From contig NZ_KE150255.1 in NCBI RefSeq assembly GCF_000411115.1, positions 62,001 to 126,000 on the forward strand: a stretch of DNA of 64,000 nucleotides. Reading direction: 5' to 3'. The stretch is from Capnocytophaga granulosa ATCC 51502. GTDB lineage: Bacteria > Bacteroidota > Bacteroidia > Flavobacteriales > Flavobacteriaceae. This document shows positions 24,155 through 33,588 of the stretch, piece after piece. The notes under the pieces are model-generated. The model was not told the DNA's origin, did not search any database, and worked only from the letters and a program-made list of their open reading frames with translations. Position 1 is the first letter of the stretch. The number at the start of each line of letters is the position of its first letter. The position numbers and the translations under genes are program-made.

Positions 24155-26728
24155 CTACTGATCCAAACCGCTAAAAAGGTCTGGTTGTGTCGCCTCTGGT
24201 GCTGCGGTTTCCTCTTCTTCGTTGGCTTCTTCTACTGTTTGAGGTTCTTCGTATGGAAGTGGCTCCAAAGGAATAATCTCCTTGATACGTTCGGTAGAGA
24301 GTTGGTTACCAATGGCCTTGATACCCTTGATAGCGATAAACTCTTCTATATTGACCATTTGATTTTCAGCACGCTCTCTGCCTGTCTTGGTAAATACGAC
24401 CTCGGCCATAGGACGCCACTGGGTAGAGACAAAGAGCAACTGAGACTTAGGGTGATCGGAGATGACAAGTTCCTCACGGTTAGGGTTTTCCACTAAGAAG
24501 CGTTTGACAAAATAGCGTTCCTTCTCTCCTTCGTAGTGAATGACTGAAATCGGCTTTTCAGGGTTCCACTTTTCTATAATCAGTAGGTTCGGGTCAAAGT
24601 GTAGGGAGAGATCAGGGATTACTGTCTTCACTACGGCATCCTTGCCAATGAGCAGCAACCTATCTTCCCCCTTGAAGGAGCCAAGTAGCTCGCCACGGCC
24701 TTCGGTATTGAGACGGTGTACAATAGGGTCGTACCATATCTTGCGTGGCTTGAGGGTGGAAATACCTTTTTCCTTGAGTTCTATACGCTTAATGGCGTAC
24801 TTTGTCACGATATTTCCGCGAGAGGCTCTTCCTTTGATAAGAATATCAGCAAAATTGATATCCCATTTGAGTTTCTTTACGCTACCTGCCTGACGGAGTA
24901 TGATGGTTATCACCTCCGCCTCTCCGTTGGGATTGGCTGAAAAGTATAGGATTTGAGAATCCTTATGTGGTTCTATCACATCATATTCCTTATCACGAAT
25001 AATTCCCGTCACGGTAAAGCGCTTGATATAAGAGATTTTGTCATTCCCGTTGCGATACACTAGGTTGTACACCGTACGGGTGTCATTCTTTTTAAACACC
25101 CCTACATGAACAATATTCTTGCCTATATAGCTCTTTTCGGTTACCTTGGTGATAATCATTTTCCCATCGGCGGTAAAGACGATCAAATCATCTATATCAC
25201 TACAATCGGCCACATATTCATCTTTCTTGAGAGAAGTACCTACGAATCCCTCTTCCCTATTGACATAGAGTTTAAGGTTACGTACCACTACCTTAGTAGC
25301 CTCAATGGTATCGAAAGGTCGTATTTCCGTTTTGCGCTCCTTACCTTTGCCATATTTCTTTTGCAGATTCCTAAAATAGTCAATGGTGAAAGCAATTAAA
25401 TTGGCTAAGTGATTTTTGACCACTTCTATATCGGCTTCTATCTTTAGGAGATTTTCCTCGGCCTTGTAGGTATCATAGCGAGTGATACGAATCATGGGGA
25501 TTTGGGTAAGGCGGTCTATATCCTCATCGGTGATAGGGCGTAAGAGTTGTTCCTTGAAGGGTTCAAAGCACTCGTATAGGTAGGCAAAAAGGCTTTCCTT
25601 GTCATTATATTTCTTGAAGTCAATATACATCTCCTCACGGATAAATATTTTCTCCAAGGAGGCGTTGTGCCATTTTTGTTCTAGATCATCAAGCTTTACC
25701 TCCAATTCCTTTTTGAGAATCTCCACAGTGCGGTCGGTGCTCTTGCGCAGTATATCGCTCACCCCTATAAAGTGAGGCTTGTTATCCTCAATCACACAGC
25801 AGAGCGGGGAGATAGAGAGTTCACAATCGGTAAAGGCATAGAGGGCATCTATGGTCTTATCGGGGGAAATTCCTTTGGGTAGGTGTACCAATATCTCCAC
25901 ATCCTTGGCTGTATTGTCATCTACCTTTAGGATTTTTATCTTTCCTTTTTCATTGGCTTTAAGGATAGAATCAATCAGCGAAGAAGTGGTTGTTCCAAAG
26001 GGTATTTCGGTGATGACTAAGGTCGATTTGTCCCTCTGGGCAATACGGGCACGCACTCTAATACGGCCTCCTCGCATACCATCGTTATAGGTAGCGGCAT
26101 CCATGATACCTGCTGTAGGAAAATCGGGGTATAGCTCAAAGGGCTTGCCTTCTAAATACAGCACAGAGGCATCAATGAGTTCGTTAAAGTTATGGGGCAA
26201 TATTTTGGTAGAAAGCCCCACGGCAATTCCTTCCGCTCCTTGGGCTAAGAGTAGAGGAAACTTTACCGGCAGGTGTACAGGCTCATCGTTGCGGCCGTCG
26301 TAGCTCTTTTGCCACTCGGTTACCTTGGGACTAAATAGCACATCAAGGGCAAACTTAGATAGACGTGCCTCTATATATCGGGGAGCCGCAGCATCATCGC
26401 CTGTGAGGATATTCCCCCAGCTTCCTTGGGTGTCAATGAGCAGCTGTTTTTGTCCCAACTGGATAATAGCATCGCCAATAGAAGCGTCTCCATGGGGGTG
26501 ATATTTCATGGTATTACCCACGATATTGGCAACCTTGTTATAGCGGCCGTCCTCCAACTCGTCCATGGAGTGCATGATACGGCGCTGCACAGGCTTAAAA
26601 CCGTCCTCCAAAGCGGGAACAGCTCGTTCTAAGATAACATAAGAGGCGTAGTCCAAGAACCAATTCTGATACATGCCACTGAGGCGCAATATGGTCTCTT
26701 GGCCTTCTGCTTGAGGGAAATCTTCCAT
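24155..26728 (-). CDS. parC: DNA topoisomerase IV subunit A
   Basis: Type IIA A subunit: catalytic Tyr118 in 'AAPRYIEARLS', quinolone-pocket region 'YHPHGDASIGDAI' (76-88), GyrA/ParC winged helix at the N-terminus and a beta-pinwheel C-terminal part (from about 500). The GyrA-box is not conserved, which fits ParC. It decatenates daughter chromosomes. 857 residues with an acidic tail. parE is not next to it in this window, although the two often lie together. Own start ATG 26728, downstream of a repeat array. Confidence 0.92.
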   Translation of the reverse strand: MEDFPQAEGQETILRLSGMYQNWFLDYASYVILERAVPALEDGFKPVQRRIMHSMDELEDGRYNKVANIVGNTMKYHPHGDASIGDAIIQLGQKQLLIDTQGSWGNILTGDDAAAPRYIEARLSKFALDVLFSPKVTEWQKSYDGRNDEPVHLPVKFPLLLAQGAEGIAVGLSTKILPHNFNELIDASVLYLEGKPFELYPDFPTAGIMDAATYNDGMRGGRIRVRARIAQRDKSTLVITEIPFGTTTSSLIDSILKANEKGKIKILKVDDNTAKDVEILVHLPKGISPDKTIDALYAFTDCELSISPLCCVIEDNKPHFIGVSDILRKSTDRTVEILKKELEVKLDDLEQKWHNASLEKIFIREEMYIDFKKYNDKESLFAYLYECFEPFKEQLLRPITDEDIDRLTQIPMIRITRYDTYKAEENLLKIEADIEVVKNHLANLIAFTIDYFRNLQKKYGKGKERKTEIRPFDTIEATKVVVRNLKLYVNREEGFVGTSLKKDEYVADCSDIDDLIVFTADGKMIITKVTEKSYIGKNIVHVGVFKKNDTRTVYNLVYRNGNDKISYIKRFTVTGIIRDKEYDVIEPHKDSQILYFSANPNGEAEVITIILRQAGSVKKLKWDINFADILIKGRASRGNIVTKYAIKRIELKEKGISTLKPRKIWYDPIVHRLNTEGRGELLGSFKGEDRLLLIGKDAVVKTVIPDLSLHFDPNLLIIEKWNPEKPISVIHYEGEKERYFVKRFLVENPNREELVISDHPKSQLLFVSTQWRPMAEVVFTKTGRERAENQMVNIEEFIAIKGIKAIGNQLSTERIKEIIPLEPLPYEEPQTVEEANEEEETAAPEATQPDLFSGLDQ

Positions 26729-26736
26729 AAGAATTT

Positions 26737-26815
26737 AGTTGTTAGTGACTAATGACAAGTGACAAGTGACTAATTCTCCTGTGAGTATTTGTCACTTGTC
26801 ACTTGTCACTTGTCA
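26737..26815. repeat. GTGACTAATGACAAGTGACA array
   Basis: Direct AAGTGACA units followed by inverted TTGTCACT units between bamA and parC. Could form a hairpin. Confidence 0.6.
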
Positions 26816-26820
26816 TTATA

Positions 26821-29439
26821 TTAAAATTGTTGTCCTAAGATAAAGTGGGTTTCCCAGCCATGTGGGGTAGTGCGGCCATTGATACCATCATACCCATAAC
26901 CGAAGTCAAAGCCAAGGATACCGAGCATAGGCATAAAGATACGTATCCCGAAACCTGCCGAACGCTTGATATCAAAGGGATTGTACTGAGAGAAACTACC
27001 AAAAGAGTTGGCTCCCTCGGCAAACACCAATCCATAGATAGAAGCCATAGGCTTGAGGGTGATCGGATAGCGTAGCTCCAAAGAGAACTTGTTATAAATC
27101 ACATCACCATCACGTGATGAGAGAGACTGGTTAGGGTAGCCTCGCATCTGTATGTATTCGCGTCCTTCCAAAGAATTGTAAGACATCCCATCGCCCCCTA
27201 CCATAAAGCGCTCAAATGGTACGGTACCTCTGTCCCTATTATAATAACCTAAGTAACCGAAATCCACTGAGGGACGCAAGACGAGCTTATCTACTAAGTT
27301 CAAGTACCAGTTTCCTTGTAGGCGTAGCTTATAGTATTCGAGCCAATTGAAACGCTCTTGGTCAATCTCGGAGATACGGTTGGTATTGCTATTGGCCTCT
27401 GCCACTGCGCGCTGCTCCATAAGCGACTTGTAATCTACCCCATTAAGCAACGAGTAAGGAGGCGTGAGCTTGGCCGTAATGGTAAAATCACTACCTCCCA
27501 GCGGGAAAATAGGGTTAGGCCCACTGGAGCGTCGGCTTAGGGAGACGGTATAAGCCAAGGCATTGGAATGTCCGTTCCCGAAGGTAAAGAGCGTAGTGTT
27601 ATAGTTTCTCAGGTCATAATAGTTATAACTGATGTTCTGAGAGAGTTGGAAATAGTCATCGGGCACCTGTAGGCGCTTGGCCAATCCCAAGTATACCCCT
27701 GTGATATAGAAGCGCTTACTCTTATCTACATCATAGGTATAGTAGTTATAATCATAGCTCACCGAATAGTTAAACCCAACGGAGAACTGTACAGGTCGCT
27801 CCCCTCCCCACCAAGGTTCCATAAAGGAGAAGCTACCCACTCTGTAGGCACGCCCTACACTGATGTTCAAGGCAAGCTTCTGGGCATCTCCCATAGGCAG
27901 CGGACGGTAAGACTTCTTGTCAAATATATTCTGTATGGAGAAGTTGTTAAAGTTCAACCCCAAGGTACCCATGAAGCCTCCACCTCCATAGCCCCCTTGT
28001 AGCTGTATCTGGCTAGAAGAGCCGTTGTCGGTCAATCCATATTCCAAATCCACTGTACCAGAGTTAGGATCAGGGTTCTTGATCTGAGGGTTGATACTCT
28101 GTGCATCAAAGATTCCCATTTGGGAAAGCTCACGTACGGTACGGATTACATCTTCCTTGGAATAAAGATAGCCAGGGCGGGTACGTAGTTCACGGTAGAT
28201 CACCCTATCGTTGGTGATACTGTTACCTGTTACTGTTATATTATTAAAATGTGCTTGCTTACCCTCATGGATACGTACCTCAAAGTTGATAGTGTCATTG
28301 ACCACCGAAGTCTCTACAGGGTTGATCTGAGAGAAGAGGTAACCTGTATTCTGGTAGAGGTTGGAGATGCTATTGGCATCGGGGTCTTTAGGGTCATTGA
28401 TACGGTTGCGCAATTGTACCCCGTTATAGACTTCCCCTTTCTTAAGCCCTAAGATGTGGCTAAGCATCTGGTTGCTATAGATGGTATTTCCTAAGAACTT
28501 GATATCCCCAAAGTAGTATTTGCGTCCTTCTTCCAAGGAGATTTTAAGGTCAATATTTTCCTTACCGTCATAGAGTGTATCGCGGGTTACACGAGCATCG
28601 CGGTATCCGTTTTCCTTATAGAAGTCAATAAGCGAAGCCAAATCCTCGTTGTACTTATCTTGTACATACTTAGAGCGCTTCCAAAAACGACCGAAGAAAC
28701 GCTGTTTGGTTTTTTTCATCTGCCTACGCAGCTTGCTATCTGCGAATTTCTCATTCCCTTCGAAGGTAATATGGTTAATCTTCACCTTATAACCTCTATC
28801 TATACGAATGAGCATACGTTCCTTGGTGCCCAAGGAATCCACGGGCTGTGTGGTGATATGTACTTTAGTATTGAGGAAACCTTCCTTGCGATACTTATCG
28901 GTGATATAAGACTTGGTTTTAGCGATAAGGCTCTCGTTGATCTTCTTGGTCGTTTTGAGTTTATCCTTGTCCAATTCTATTTTCTTGAGCAGTTCTTCGC
29001 CTTTTCTCTTGCGAATCCCTTCAATCTTCACCTCGGTCAGTTCAGGCATTTCCTGAATGACAAACTCCAAAAACACTTTGTTGCCCTCTGTTTTGGCTAT
29101 ATAGATATCAATATCGTTGAACACCTGATAGTTCCACAACTTGTGAATGATACGGGTAAAGCGTTCGCTAGGGATCGTAATCTTATCCCCTACCTTAAGG
29201 CCAGAAGCCACAATGATCGTCTGTGCGTTGTAGTGCTTTGCCCCCTTGACTTCTATACCACCTATGACAAACTCACGCCCTCTTTCCAAGGCTGTGAGGG
29301 TAGTCTCCTGTGGAAGGCTGTCCTTTACAGCTACGCTCTGTAGTGTATCCTTGGCAATTGCCTCAGGCAGGGTTTGTTCCTCTTGGCCATAAGAGGTATT
29401 GAGAAAGAGTATCCCGAAAATATATAGAAAATTTCTCAT
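26821..29439 (-). CDS. bamA: Outer-membrane protein assembly factor BamA
   Basis: Signal peptide ('MRNFLYIFGILFLNTSYG'), about five POTRA domains (60-430; for example 'IEGIRKRKGEELLKKI', 'ITFEGNEKFADSKLRRQM', 'VTGNSITNDRVIYREL') and a 16-strand barrel (about 470-872) ending 'FILGQQF'. 'MGTLGLNFNNFS' and 'GFGIRIFMPMLGILGFDFGYG' are typical of the Omp85 barrel. It folds barrel proteins into the outer membrane. Start ATG 29439 chosen over TTG 29466; it begins right at the uppS stop (TAGTATG). Confidence 0.93.
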   Translation of the reverse strand: MRNFLYIFGILFLNTSYGQEEQTLPEAIAKDTLQSVAVKDSLPQETTLTALERGREFVIGGIEVKGAKHYNAQTIIVASGLKVGDKITIPSERFTRIIHKLWNYQVFNDIDIYIAKTEGNKVFLEFVIQEMPELTEVKIEGIRKRKGEELLKKIELDKDKLKTTKKINESLIAKTKSYITDKYRKEGFLNTKVHITTQPVDSLGTKERMLIRIDRGYKVKINHITFEGNEKFADSKLRRQMKKTKQRFFGRFWKRSKYVQDKYNEDLASLIDFYKENGYRDARVTRDTLYDGKENIDLKISLEEGRKYYFGDIKFLGNTIYSNQMLSHILGLKKGEVYNGVQLRNRINDPKDPDANSISNLYQNTGYLFSQINPVETSVVNDTINFEVRIHEGKQAHFNNITVTGNSITNDRVIYRELRTRPGYLYSKEDVIRTVRELSQMGIFDAQSINPQIKNPDPNSGTVDLEYGLTDNGSSSQIQLQGGYGGGGFMGTLGLNFNNFSIQNIFDKKSYRPLPMGDAQKLALNISVGRAYRVGSFSFMEPWWGGERPVQFSVGFNYSVSYDYNYYTYDVDKSKRFYITGVYLGLAKRLQVPDDYFQLSQNISYNYYDLRNYNTTLFTFGNGHSNALAYTVSLSRRSSGPNPIFPLGGSDFTITAKLTPPYSLLNGVDYKSLMEQRAVAEANSNTNRISEIDQERFNWLEYYKLRLQGNWYLNLVDKLVLRPSVDFGYLGYYNRDRGTVPFERFMVGGDGMSYNSLEGREYIQMRGYPNQSLSSRDGDVIYNKFSLELRYPITLKPMASIYGLVFAEGANSFGSFSQYNPFDIKRSAGFGIRIFMPMLGILGFDFGYGYDGINGRTTPHGWETHFILGQQF

Positions 29440-29440
29440 A

Positions 29441-30166
29441 CTAAAGTTGTTCACTGGTTTTTCCAAATCTGCGTTCTCTATTTTGATAGTTTAAAAGGGC
29501 TTTGTGTAGCTGCTCAGGGGTGAAGTCAGGCCAAAGTACATCGGTAAAGTACAGTTCGGCATAGGCTATTTGCCAAAGCAGGAAGTTGCTGATACGGCAC
29601 TCTCCGCTGGTACGAATAAGCAAGTCCACAGGGGGGATTTCTTGGGTGTAGAGTGTTTTCTGTATCTCTTGGTAGGTAATCTGTTCGGGGGTAAGCAGCC
29701 CTTGTTGCACCTTACGGGCAAGCTGTTGGGTCATCTGCAGGAGTTCCTGCTGTCCCCCATAGGCCAAGGCAAGGCTTACGGTAGTGCTGGTATTGCCTTT
29801 GGTCTGTTCCATAGCCTTGTGGAGTTCTTTTCTCACTTTAGAGGGTAGGCTCTCAAGGTCTCCTATGGCATTCAGGCGGATATTATTTTGCTGCATAATA
29901 GCCACCTCCTTGTTCAAATAGCGTGATAATAAGTGCATCAGTGCCTCCACTTCTAACTTAGGACGCTTCCAATTCTCTGTTGAAAAAGCATAAAGTGTCA
30001 GGTAAGGAATACCCAACTGGGAGACTTCTTGTATAATCTCCCTGACTGTTTTCGCTCCTTTTTCATGGCCGAAGATACGCTGTTTTCCTTGTTGTTTCGC
30101 CCAGCGACCATTGCCATCCATGATGATGGCCAAATGCTTGGGGAGCATTTCTTTTTCTATATTCAT
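29441..30166 (-). CDS. uppS: Undecaprenyl-diphosphate synthase (cis-prenyltransferase)
   Basis: 'AIIMDGNGRWA' with catalytic Asp17, 'TLYAFSTENWKRP' and the C-terminal 'LLIRTSGECRISNFLLWQIAYAEL' are diagnostic. It adds isopentenyl diphosphate units to make the C55 carrier lipid for peptidoglycan and glycan export, on the cytoplasmic face. 241 residues from ATG 30166, normal length. Coupled to bamA; DUF6089 lies upstream, the usual order in Bacteroidota. Confidence 0.96.
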   Translation of the reverse strand: MNIEKEMLPKHLAIIMDGNGRWAKQQGKQRIFGHEKGAKTVREIIQEVSQLGIPYLTLYAFSTENWKRPKLEVEALMHLLSRYLNKEVAIMQQNNIRLNAIGDLESLPSKVRKELHKAMEQTKGNTSTTVSLALAYGGQQELLQMTQQLARKVQQGLLTPEQITYQEIQKTLYTQEIPPVDLLIRTSGECRISNFLLWQIAYAELYFTDVLWPDFTPEQLHKALLNYQNRERRFGKTSEQL

Positions 30167-30239
30167 TGGCTTATCTGCAAAATTACTATCAAGTGGCAAA
30201 GATATGATTTTTTCAGCATTCCCAAAAAATTTTTATATC

Positions 30240-30950
30240 TTATTTGGCAAATTCAAAACAGTTGCACTTCTTAGCACCAAAAGTATAAGTCAGGTAAGCT
30301 CCTGAGATCATATACCAGTCGGGGGTATTGAGATTTCCGAACCATTTTCCTTTGCCCGACTTACTGCCATCAATATTATTGGTAAAGGTATAACGCATAC
30401 TCACCTCCGCCCCGATAAGGAAACGCGATCCCCATAGGCGGGTCTTGACCCCAAAGGTAAAAGGAATTGCCCAAGACTCATCGCGCTCAGGATAGGTCTG
30501 GTACTTGGCCGACGCTCCATTGGCCAAATTGTCAAAATAGAGCCTATCCATCTTAAAAAAGTAAAAACCTGTATGCACATAAGGGGTAAAGAGCAATTTG
30601 AAAGGGTCATGGGTATCAAAATGGAGAAAATCATACTCCACTCCTGCCCCCATCTCCACCATACGGTTTAGGAAAGAGAAATCGCGCTGCTTACGTGCTT
30701 CGGTAGTGGCGCGGGCGTCCTTATCCCATAGCTCAAACCACTTAATATCAGCGCGCAAAGAGAGCTGTTTACGCAGGTTACGCTTATAGATCAGCCCAAA
30801 AGCAGGCTTTGTCGGATATACATAGTAAGTGGCGCCAATATCCGAAATAGGATTGGCACCCCCGAAATAGAAGCCTATCTCATTATATTGGGCTGTGGCC
30901 TTCGTTAGCGTAAAGAAACCTATGAGCAGCCAGAGAAAATATCTATCCAT
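30240..30950 (-). CDS. DUF6089 outer-membrane beta-barrel protein
   Basis: Signal peptide ('MDRYFLWLLIGFFTLTKATAQ') followed by 'YNEIGFYFGGANPISDIGAT' and about eight strand pairs; typical DUF6089. 236 residues ending 'YTFGAKKCNCFEFAK', with two Cys near the end. Conserved directly upstream of uppS-bamA in Flavobacteria, suggesting a role in outer-membrane assembly (inference). Confidence 0.85.
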   Translation of the reverse strand: MDRYFLWLLIGFFTLTKATAQYNEIGFYFGGANPISDIGATYYVYPTKPAFGLIYKRNLRKQLSLRADIKWFELWDKDARATTEARKQRDFSFLNRMVEMGAGVEYDFLHFDTHDPFKLLFTPYVHTGFYFFKMDRLYFDNLANGASAKYQTYPERDESWAIPFTFGVKTRLWGSRFLIGAEVSMRYTFTNNIDGSKSGKGKWFGNLNTPDWYMISGAYLTYTFGAKKCNCFEFAK

Positions 30951-30955
30951 CTATT

Positions 30956-31054
30956 ATAATTGTTAATGGTTAATTGTTAATGGTTAATTCTTTGGTTACC
31001 TGAACTTCAACCGCTTAAAGCTACTTAATAAGTCATCAGGTTACTTATCATTGA
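30956..31054. repeat. TTAATTGTTAATGG array and unexplained spacer
   Basis: Four units of TTGTTAATGGTTAA, then a spacer with an inverted CCTGA/TCAGG pair, up to the R1 element. Confidence 0.5.
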
Positions 31055-31335
31055 TTTAAGTTTCGCAAGTTCTATAACTTGCTGATTATCAAAACATCCC
31101 CCCTACCCCCCCCTCAAGGGGGGAGTTAGTAAGTAGTAGAGGTTCAATAAGTTATAGAAAGAATATTTTCCAATTAGACAAACAAATTAGGCTATTTCAA
31201 CGCCCTTAAAGACACATACTCCGCTCTCGCGGACTTTCCCTTTGGAGGGGGGTGAGGGGGAGGTTTTTACAAACAATTGATTATTAGCTGTTTATAATTT
31301 CAATAATAGCTTAAAAACGACTTGCAAAACTTAAA
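31055..31335. mobile_element. MITE-like element R1, copy C
   Basis: 281 bp, ends TTTAAGTTTCGCAAGT and ACTTGCAAAACTTAAA, flanked by TCATTGA(T) on both sides (31048 and 31336). Almost identical to copy B across the middle (for example 'GACACATACTCCGCTCTCGC'). No gene in the gap 30951-31370. Confidence 0.8.
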
Positions 31336-31370
31336 TCATTGATAATTGACAATTAACAATTAACAATTGA

Positions 31371-31706
31371 TTATTGATTTTCATTATTTAAGAGTGATTG
31401 CACAGCGGAGAGGCAGAGGCTAAAGAGTACAGCGTACCAAAAACCCTGTATCTCGATGCCATCAATAAGGCGATCGGCTAAGATGATAATAATTGTGTTG
31501 ATTACAATCAAAAACAGCCCAAAGGTAACCACCGTAATAGGCAAGGAAAGCACAATCAATATAGGTCTTAGGAATATATTGAGCAGGCTCACCACCAAGG
31601 AAAACCATAAGGCATCGGTGAAATCTCTTACATTGATATGTGGCAATACCTTACTGAGTCCCAAGATGAGTAAGCTGGTAATAATAAGGTTTAGAATATA
31701 TTTCAT
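31371..31706 (-). CDS. Four-TMS holin-like membrane protein
   Basis: 111 residues with four hydrophobic helices ('YILNLIITSLLILGL', 'FSLVVSLLNIFLRPILIVLSL', 'VVTFGLFLIVINTIIIILAD', 'GFWYAVLFSLCLSAV'). The 'NIFLRPILIVLSLPITVVTFG' motif is the signature of the 4-TMS phage-holin superfamily IV (PF04020), widespread in non-phage chromosomes. Function unknown. Transcribed after the hydrolase gene with 6 nt between them. Confidence 0.75.
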   Translation of the reverse strand: MKYILNLIITSLLILGLSKVLPHINVRDFTDALWFSLVVSLLNIFLRPILIVLSLPITVVTFGLFLIVINTIIIILADRLIDGIEIQGFWYAVLFSLCLSAVQSLLNNENQ

Positions 31707-31712
31707 TTTGGT

Positions 31713-32483
31713 TTATTTTTGTAGGAACTGGGAGGCAATCTCAAAAAATTCCTTAGGTTTTTCCACCTGTACCCAGTGGCCTGCCCCCTCTACAATAACT
31801 TCAGTAGCTTTGGGAAAATGTTGCTTGATCAGTGCCATGTCCTCCGCAAGGACATAATTGGACTTGGCTCCTACCATAAAGAGTGCTTCTCCATAATAGA
31901 TGGTACCTGTGGGCAAGGCTGTACCTATCTCGGCCACACGGTCGCGTAGTACAGGCAAGTTGATACGCAAGCCCAGTTGGTCAGGGGTGACCCTATAGAC
32001 ATTCTTGAGCAGGAACTGGCGTATGGGAACATCTATGATGAATTTGCCCAATTGCTGGTCGGCCTCCTCACGGGTTTTTATCTGGGAGAAGTCCAAGGTA
32101 GAGAGTGCATCAAGGATTACTTTGTGATGCACAGGGTAATACTTAGGAGCCATATCCACCACCAAAATACGCTCGGCACGCTCAGGGTGTGTGACCGCCA
32201 ATAGCATAGTGGTCTTGCCGCCCATGGAGTGACCAATAAGCGGTGCGGAGGCTATCTGGTGATAATCCATATAGCGAATGAGGTCTTCCACCATAAGGGC
32301 ATAAGAGAACTCAGGCGAGTGGAAACTATGTCCGTGGTTGCGTGCATCAATCACATGCACTTGGTAGCCCTCTTGGGCAAAATGAAGGGAGTGGGTACGC
32401 CAGTTATCGGCCATACCTAAGAAGCCGTGTAGGATAATCAGTGGCTTGCCCTCCCCTACTATCTGAGAGTTGATAAGTTCCAT
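31713..32483 (-). CDS. Alpha/beta hydrolase (YbfF-type esterase)
   Basis: 256 residues: 'LIILHGFLGMADNWR' oxyanion region, nucleophile Ser in 'PLIGHSMGGKTTMLLA', catalytic His in 'VEGAGHWVQVEKP'. It resembles the YbfF-like esterases; the natural substrate is unknown. Cytoplasmic. Lies 6 nt downstream of pdxJ and upstream of the holin-like gene, one operon. Confidence 0.85.
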   Translation of the reverse strand: MELINSQIVGEGKPLIILHGFLGMADNWRTHSLHFAQEGYQVHVIDARNHGHSFHSPEFSYALMVEDLIRYMDYHQIASAPLIGHSMGGKTTMLLAVTHPERAERILVVDMAPKYYPVHHKVILDALSTLDFSQIKTREEADQQLGKFIIDVPIRQFLLKNVYRVTPDQLGLRINLPVLRDRVAEIGTALPTGTIYYGEALFMVGAKSNYVLAEDMALIKQHFPKATEVIVEGAGHWVQVEKPKEFFEIASQFLQK

Positions 32484-32489
32484 AATACG

Positions 32490-33203
32490 TTATTTAAGGC
32501 GATAGAGATACATGCTTACTACATTTTGCAGTCCCAAGTAGAGCGCCTCACTGATAAGTGCATGCCCTATGGAGACTTCCAAGAGGCCAGGTATCTGTTC
32601 TTTGAAATATTTGAGATTGTCCAAACTCAAGTCATGACCTGCATTGAGTCCTAAGCCGACACTTTGGGCAACTTTAGCCGCTGTCACATAAGGCAGAATA
32701 CCGTCTTTGTTACCACGGGCATACTCGCGTGCATACCCCTCAGTATAGAGTTCCACGCGATCGGTGCCTGTCTTGGCTGCTGCTTCTACCATTTTCTCTA
32801 CAGGATCTACAAAAAGAGAAGTACGGATACCATGTCGCTTGAACTCGGCTACGATCTCCGTTAGGTAAGCGGCATGGGTGAGGGTGTCCCAACCTGCATT
32901 GGAGGTAATAGCATCTTCTGCATCGGGGACTAGGGTTACTTGGGTAGGCTTCACCTCAAGCACCAAATCAATAAACTTAGGGATAGGGTTGCCCTCAATA
33001 TTGTATTCTGTATGGACTATTTTTTTCAGATCTCGCGCATCTTGGTAGCGGATATGTCGCTCATCGGGACGCGGGTGAATGGTGATACCCTCGGCGCCAA
33101 ACTCTTGTATATCAGTAGCCACTTGTAACAAATCAGGCACATTGCCCCCACGGGAATTGCGCAAAGTGGCGATTTTGTTGATATTTACACTTAGCTTTGT
33201 CAT
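32490..33203 (-). CDS. pdxJ: Pyridoxine 5'-phosphate synthase
   Basis: 237 residues: '[19 protein letters not shown]', '[15 protein letters not shown]', '[16 protein letters not shown]', '[13 protein letters not shown]', '[15 protein letters not shown]'. It joins 1-deoxyxylulose 5-phosphate and aminoacetone phosphate to make the B6 ring in the DXP-dependent route. ATG at 33203 chosen over an upstream TTG. Promoter at 33228-33235. Confidence 0.96.
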   Translation of the reverse strand: MTKLSVNINKIATLRNSRGGNVPDLLQVATDIQEFGAEGITIHPRPDERHIRYQDARDLKKIVHTEYNIEGNPIPKFIDLVLEVKPTQVTLVPDAEDAITSNAGWDTLTHAAYLTEIVAEFKRHGIRTSLFVDPVEKMVEAAAKTGTDRVELYTEGYAREYARGNKDGILPYVTAAKVAQSVGLGLNAGHDLSLDNLKYFKEQIPGLLEVSIGHALISEALYLGLQNVVSMYLYRLK

Positions 33204-33227
33204 TTCAAAAAGTTTTTTAACAGAGGG

Positions 33228-33235
33228 CAAAGTTA
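33228..33235 (-). promoter_or_regulatory. pdxJ: -7 promoter element of pdxJ operon
   Basis: Minus-strand TAACTTTG, 24 nt before the pdxJ ATG and directly after the preceding gene's stop. Confidence 0.6.
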
Positions 33236-33239
33236 CAAA

Positions 33240-33362
33240 TTATCCGCCACATTTACAATCGGGACCGCCCCCACATTTTTTCTTCTTGGTGAAAAAGAAT
33301 TTTTTTACTAAGAAAAAAACAGCCAAAGCCACTAGGGCATAAGTGATTATATCTTGGATCAT
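33240..33362 (-). CDS. FeoB-associated Cys-rich membrane protein
   Basis: 40 residues: a short start, one membrane helix ('IITYALVALAVFFLV'), a Lys-rich stretch, and the end 'CGGGPDCKCGG'. This is the layout of the FeoB-associated Cys-rich membrane protein family (PF12669), which is thought to help ferrous iron uptake. It is too short for routine gene calling. Unlike the usual case it is 13 kb away from feoAB. Its ATG follows a degenerate zinc-ribbon frame by 5 nt. Confidence 0.75.
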   Translation of the reverse strand: MIQDIITYALVALAVFFLVKKFFFTKKKKCGGGPDCKCGG

Positions 33363-33367
33363 AGTAG

Positions 33368-33491
33368 TTAAGAGTTAAATTCTAATTGTTCCTTGTCTTT
33401 TGAACAGACAAACCTGATATGCTTGCCTTCAAGCACTCTCATTTGTGCTACAGTTGGGACAGCTTACAATTGTTTTTTTAAAGGTATATAG
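33368..33491 (-). pseudogene. Frame-disrupted small zinc-ribbon gene
   Basis: Minus-strand segment 33491-33429 reads '...FKKTIVSCPNCSTNESA' stop. Shifted by one base, segment 33442-33368 reads 'MRVLEGKHIRFVCSKDKEQLEFNS' stop. Joined they look like one small CxxC...C protein. The first segment has no ATG, and an A7 run (33472-33478 region) precedes it. It is either a decayed gene or two tiny frames. A minus-strand TATTTTTG lies upstream at 33513-33520. Confidence 0.4.
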
Positions 33492-33512
33492 TCACCTACC
33501 AAATTATGAATG

Positions 33513-33520
33513 CAAAAATA
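33513..33520 (-). promoter_or_regulatory. -7 promoter element for the small Cys genes
   Basis: Minus-strand TATTTTTG upstream of the zinc-ribbon remnant and the FeoB-associated peptide. Confidence 0.5.
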
Positions 33521-33588
33521 ACTCATATTTTTGAAGAAAGCAAATGATAAGCTATGTTTTTTAGTATAATATAGTTCTAGAAGAATAA

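Noticed and set aside
31371..31706. Holin-like gene (with 39587-39937) as sign of a prophage
   Set aside because: Both belong to holin-named families that are widespread in chromosomes, and no structural phage genes are near.
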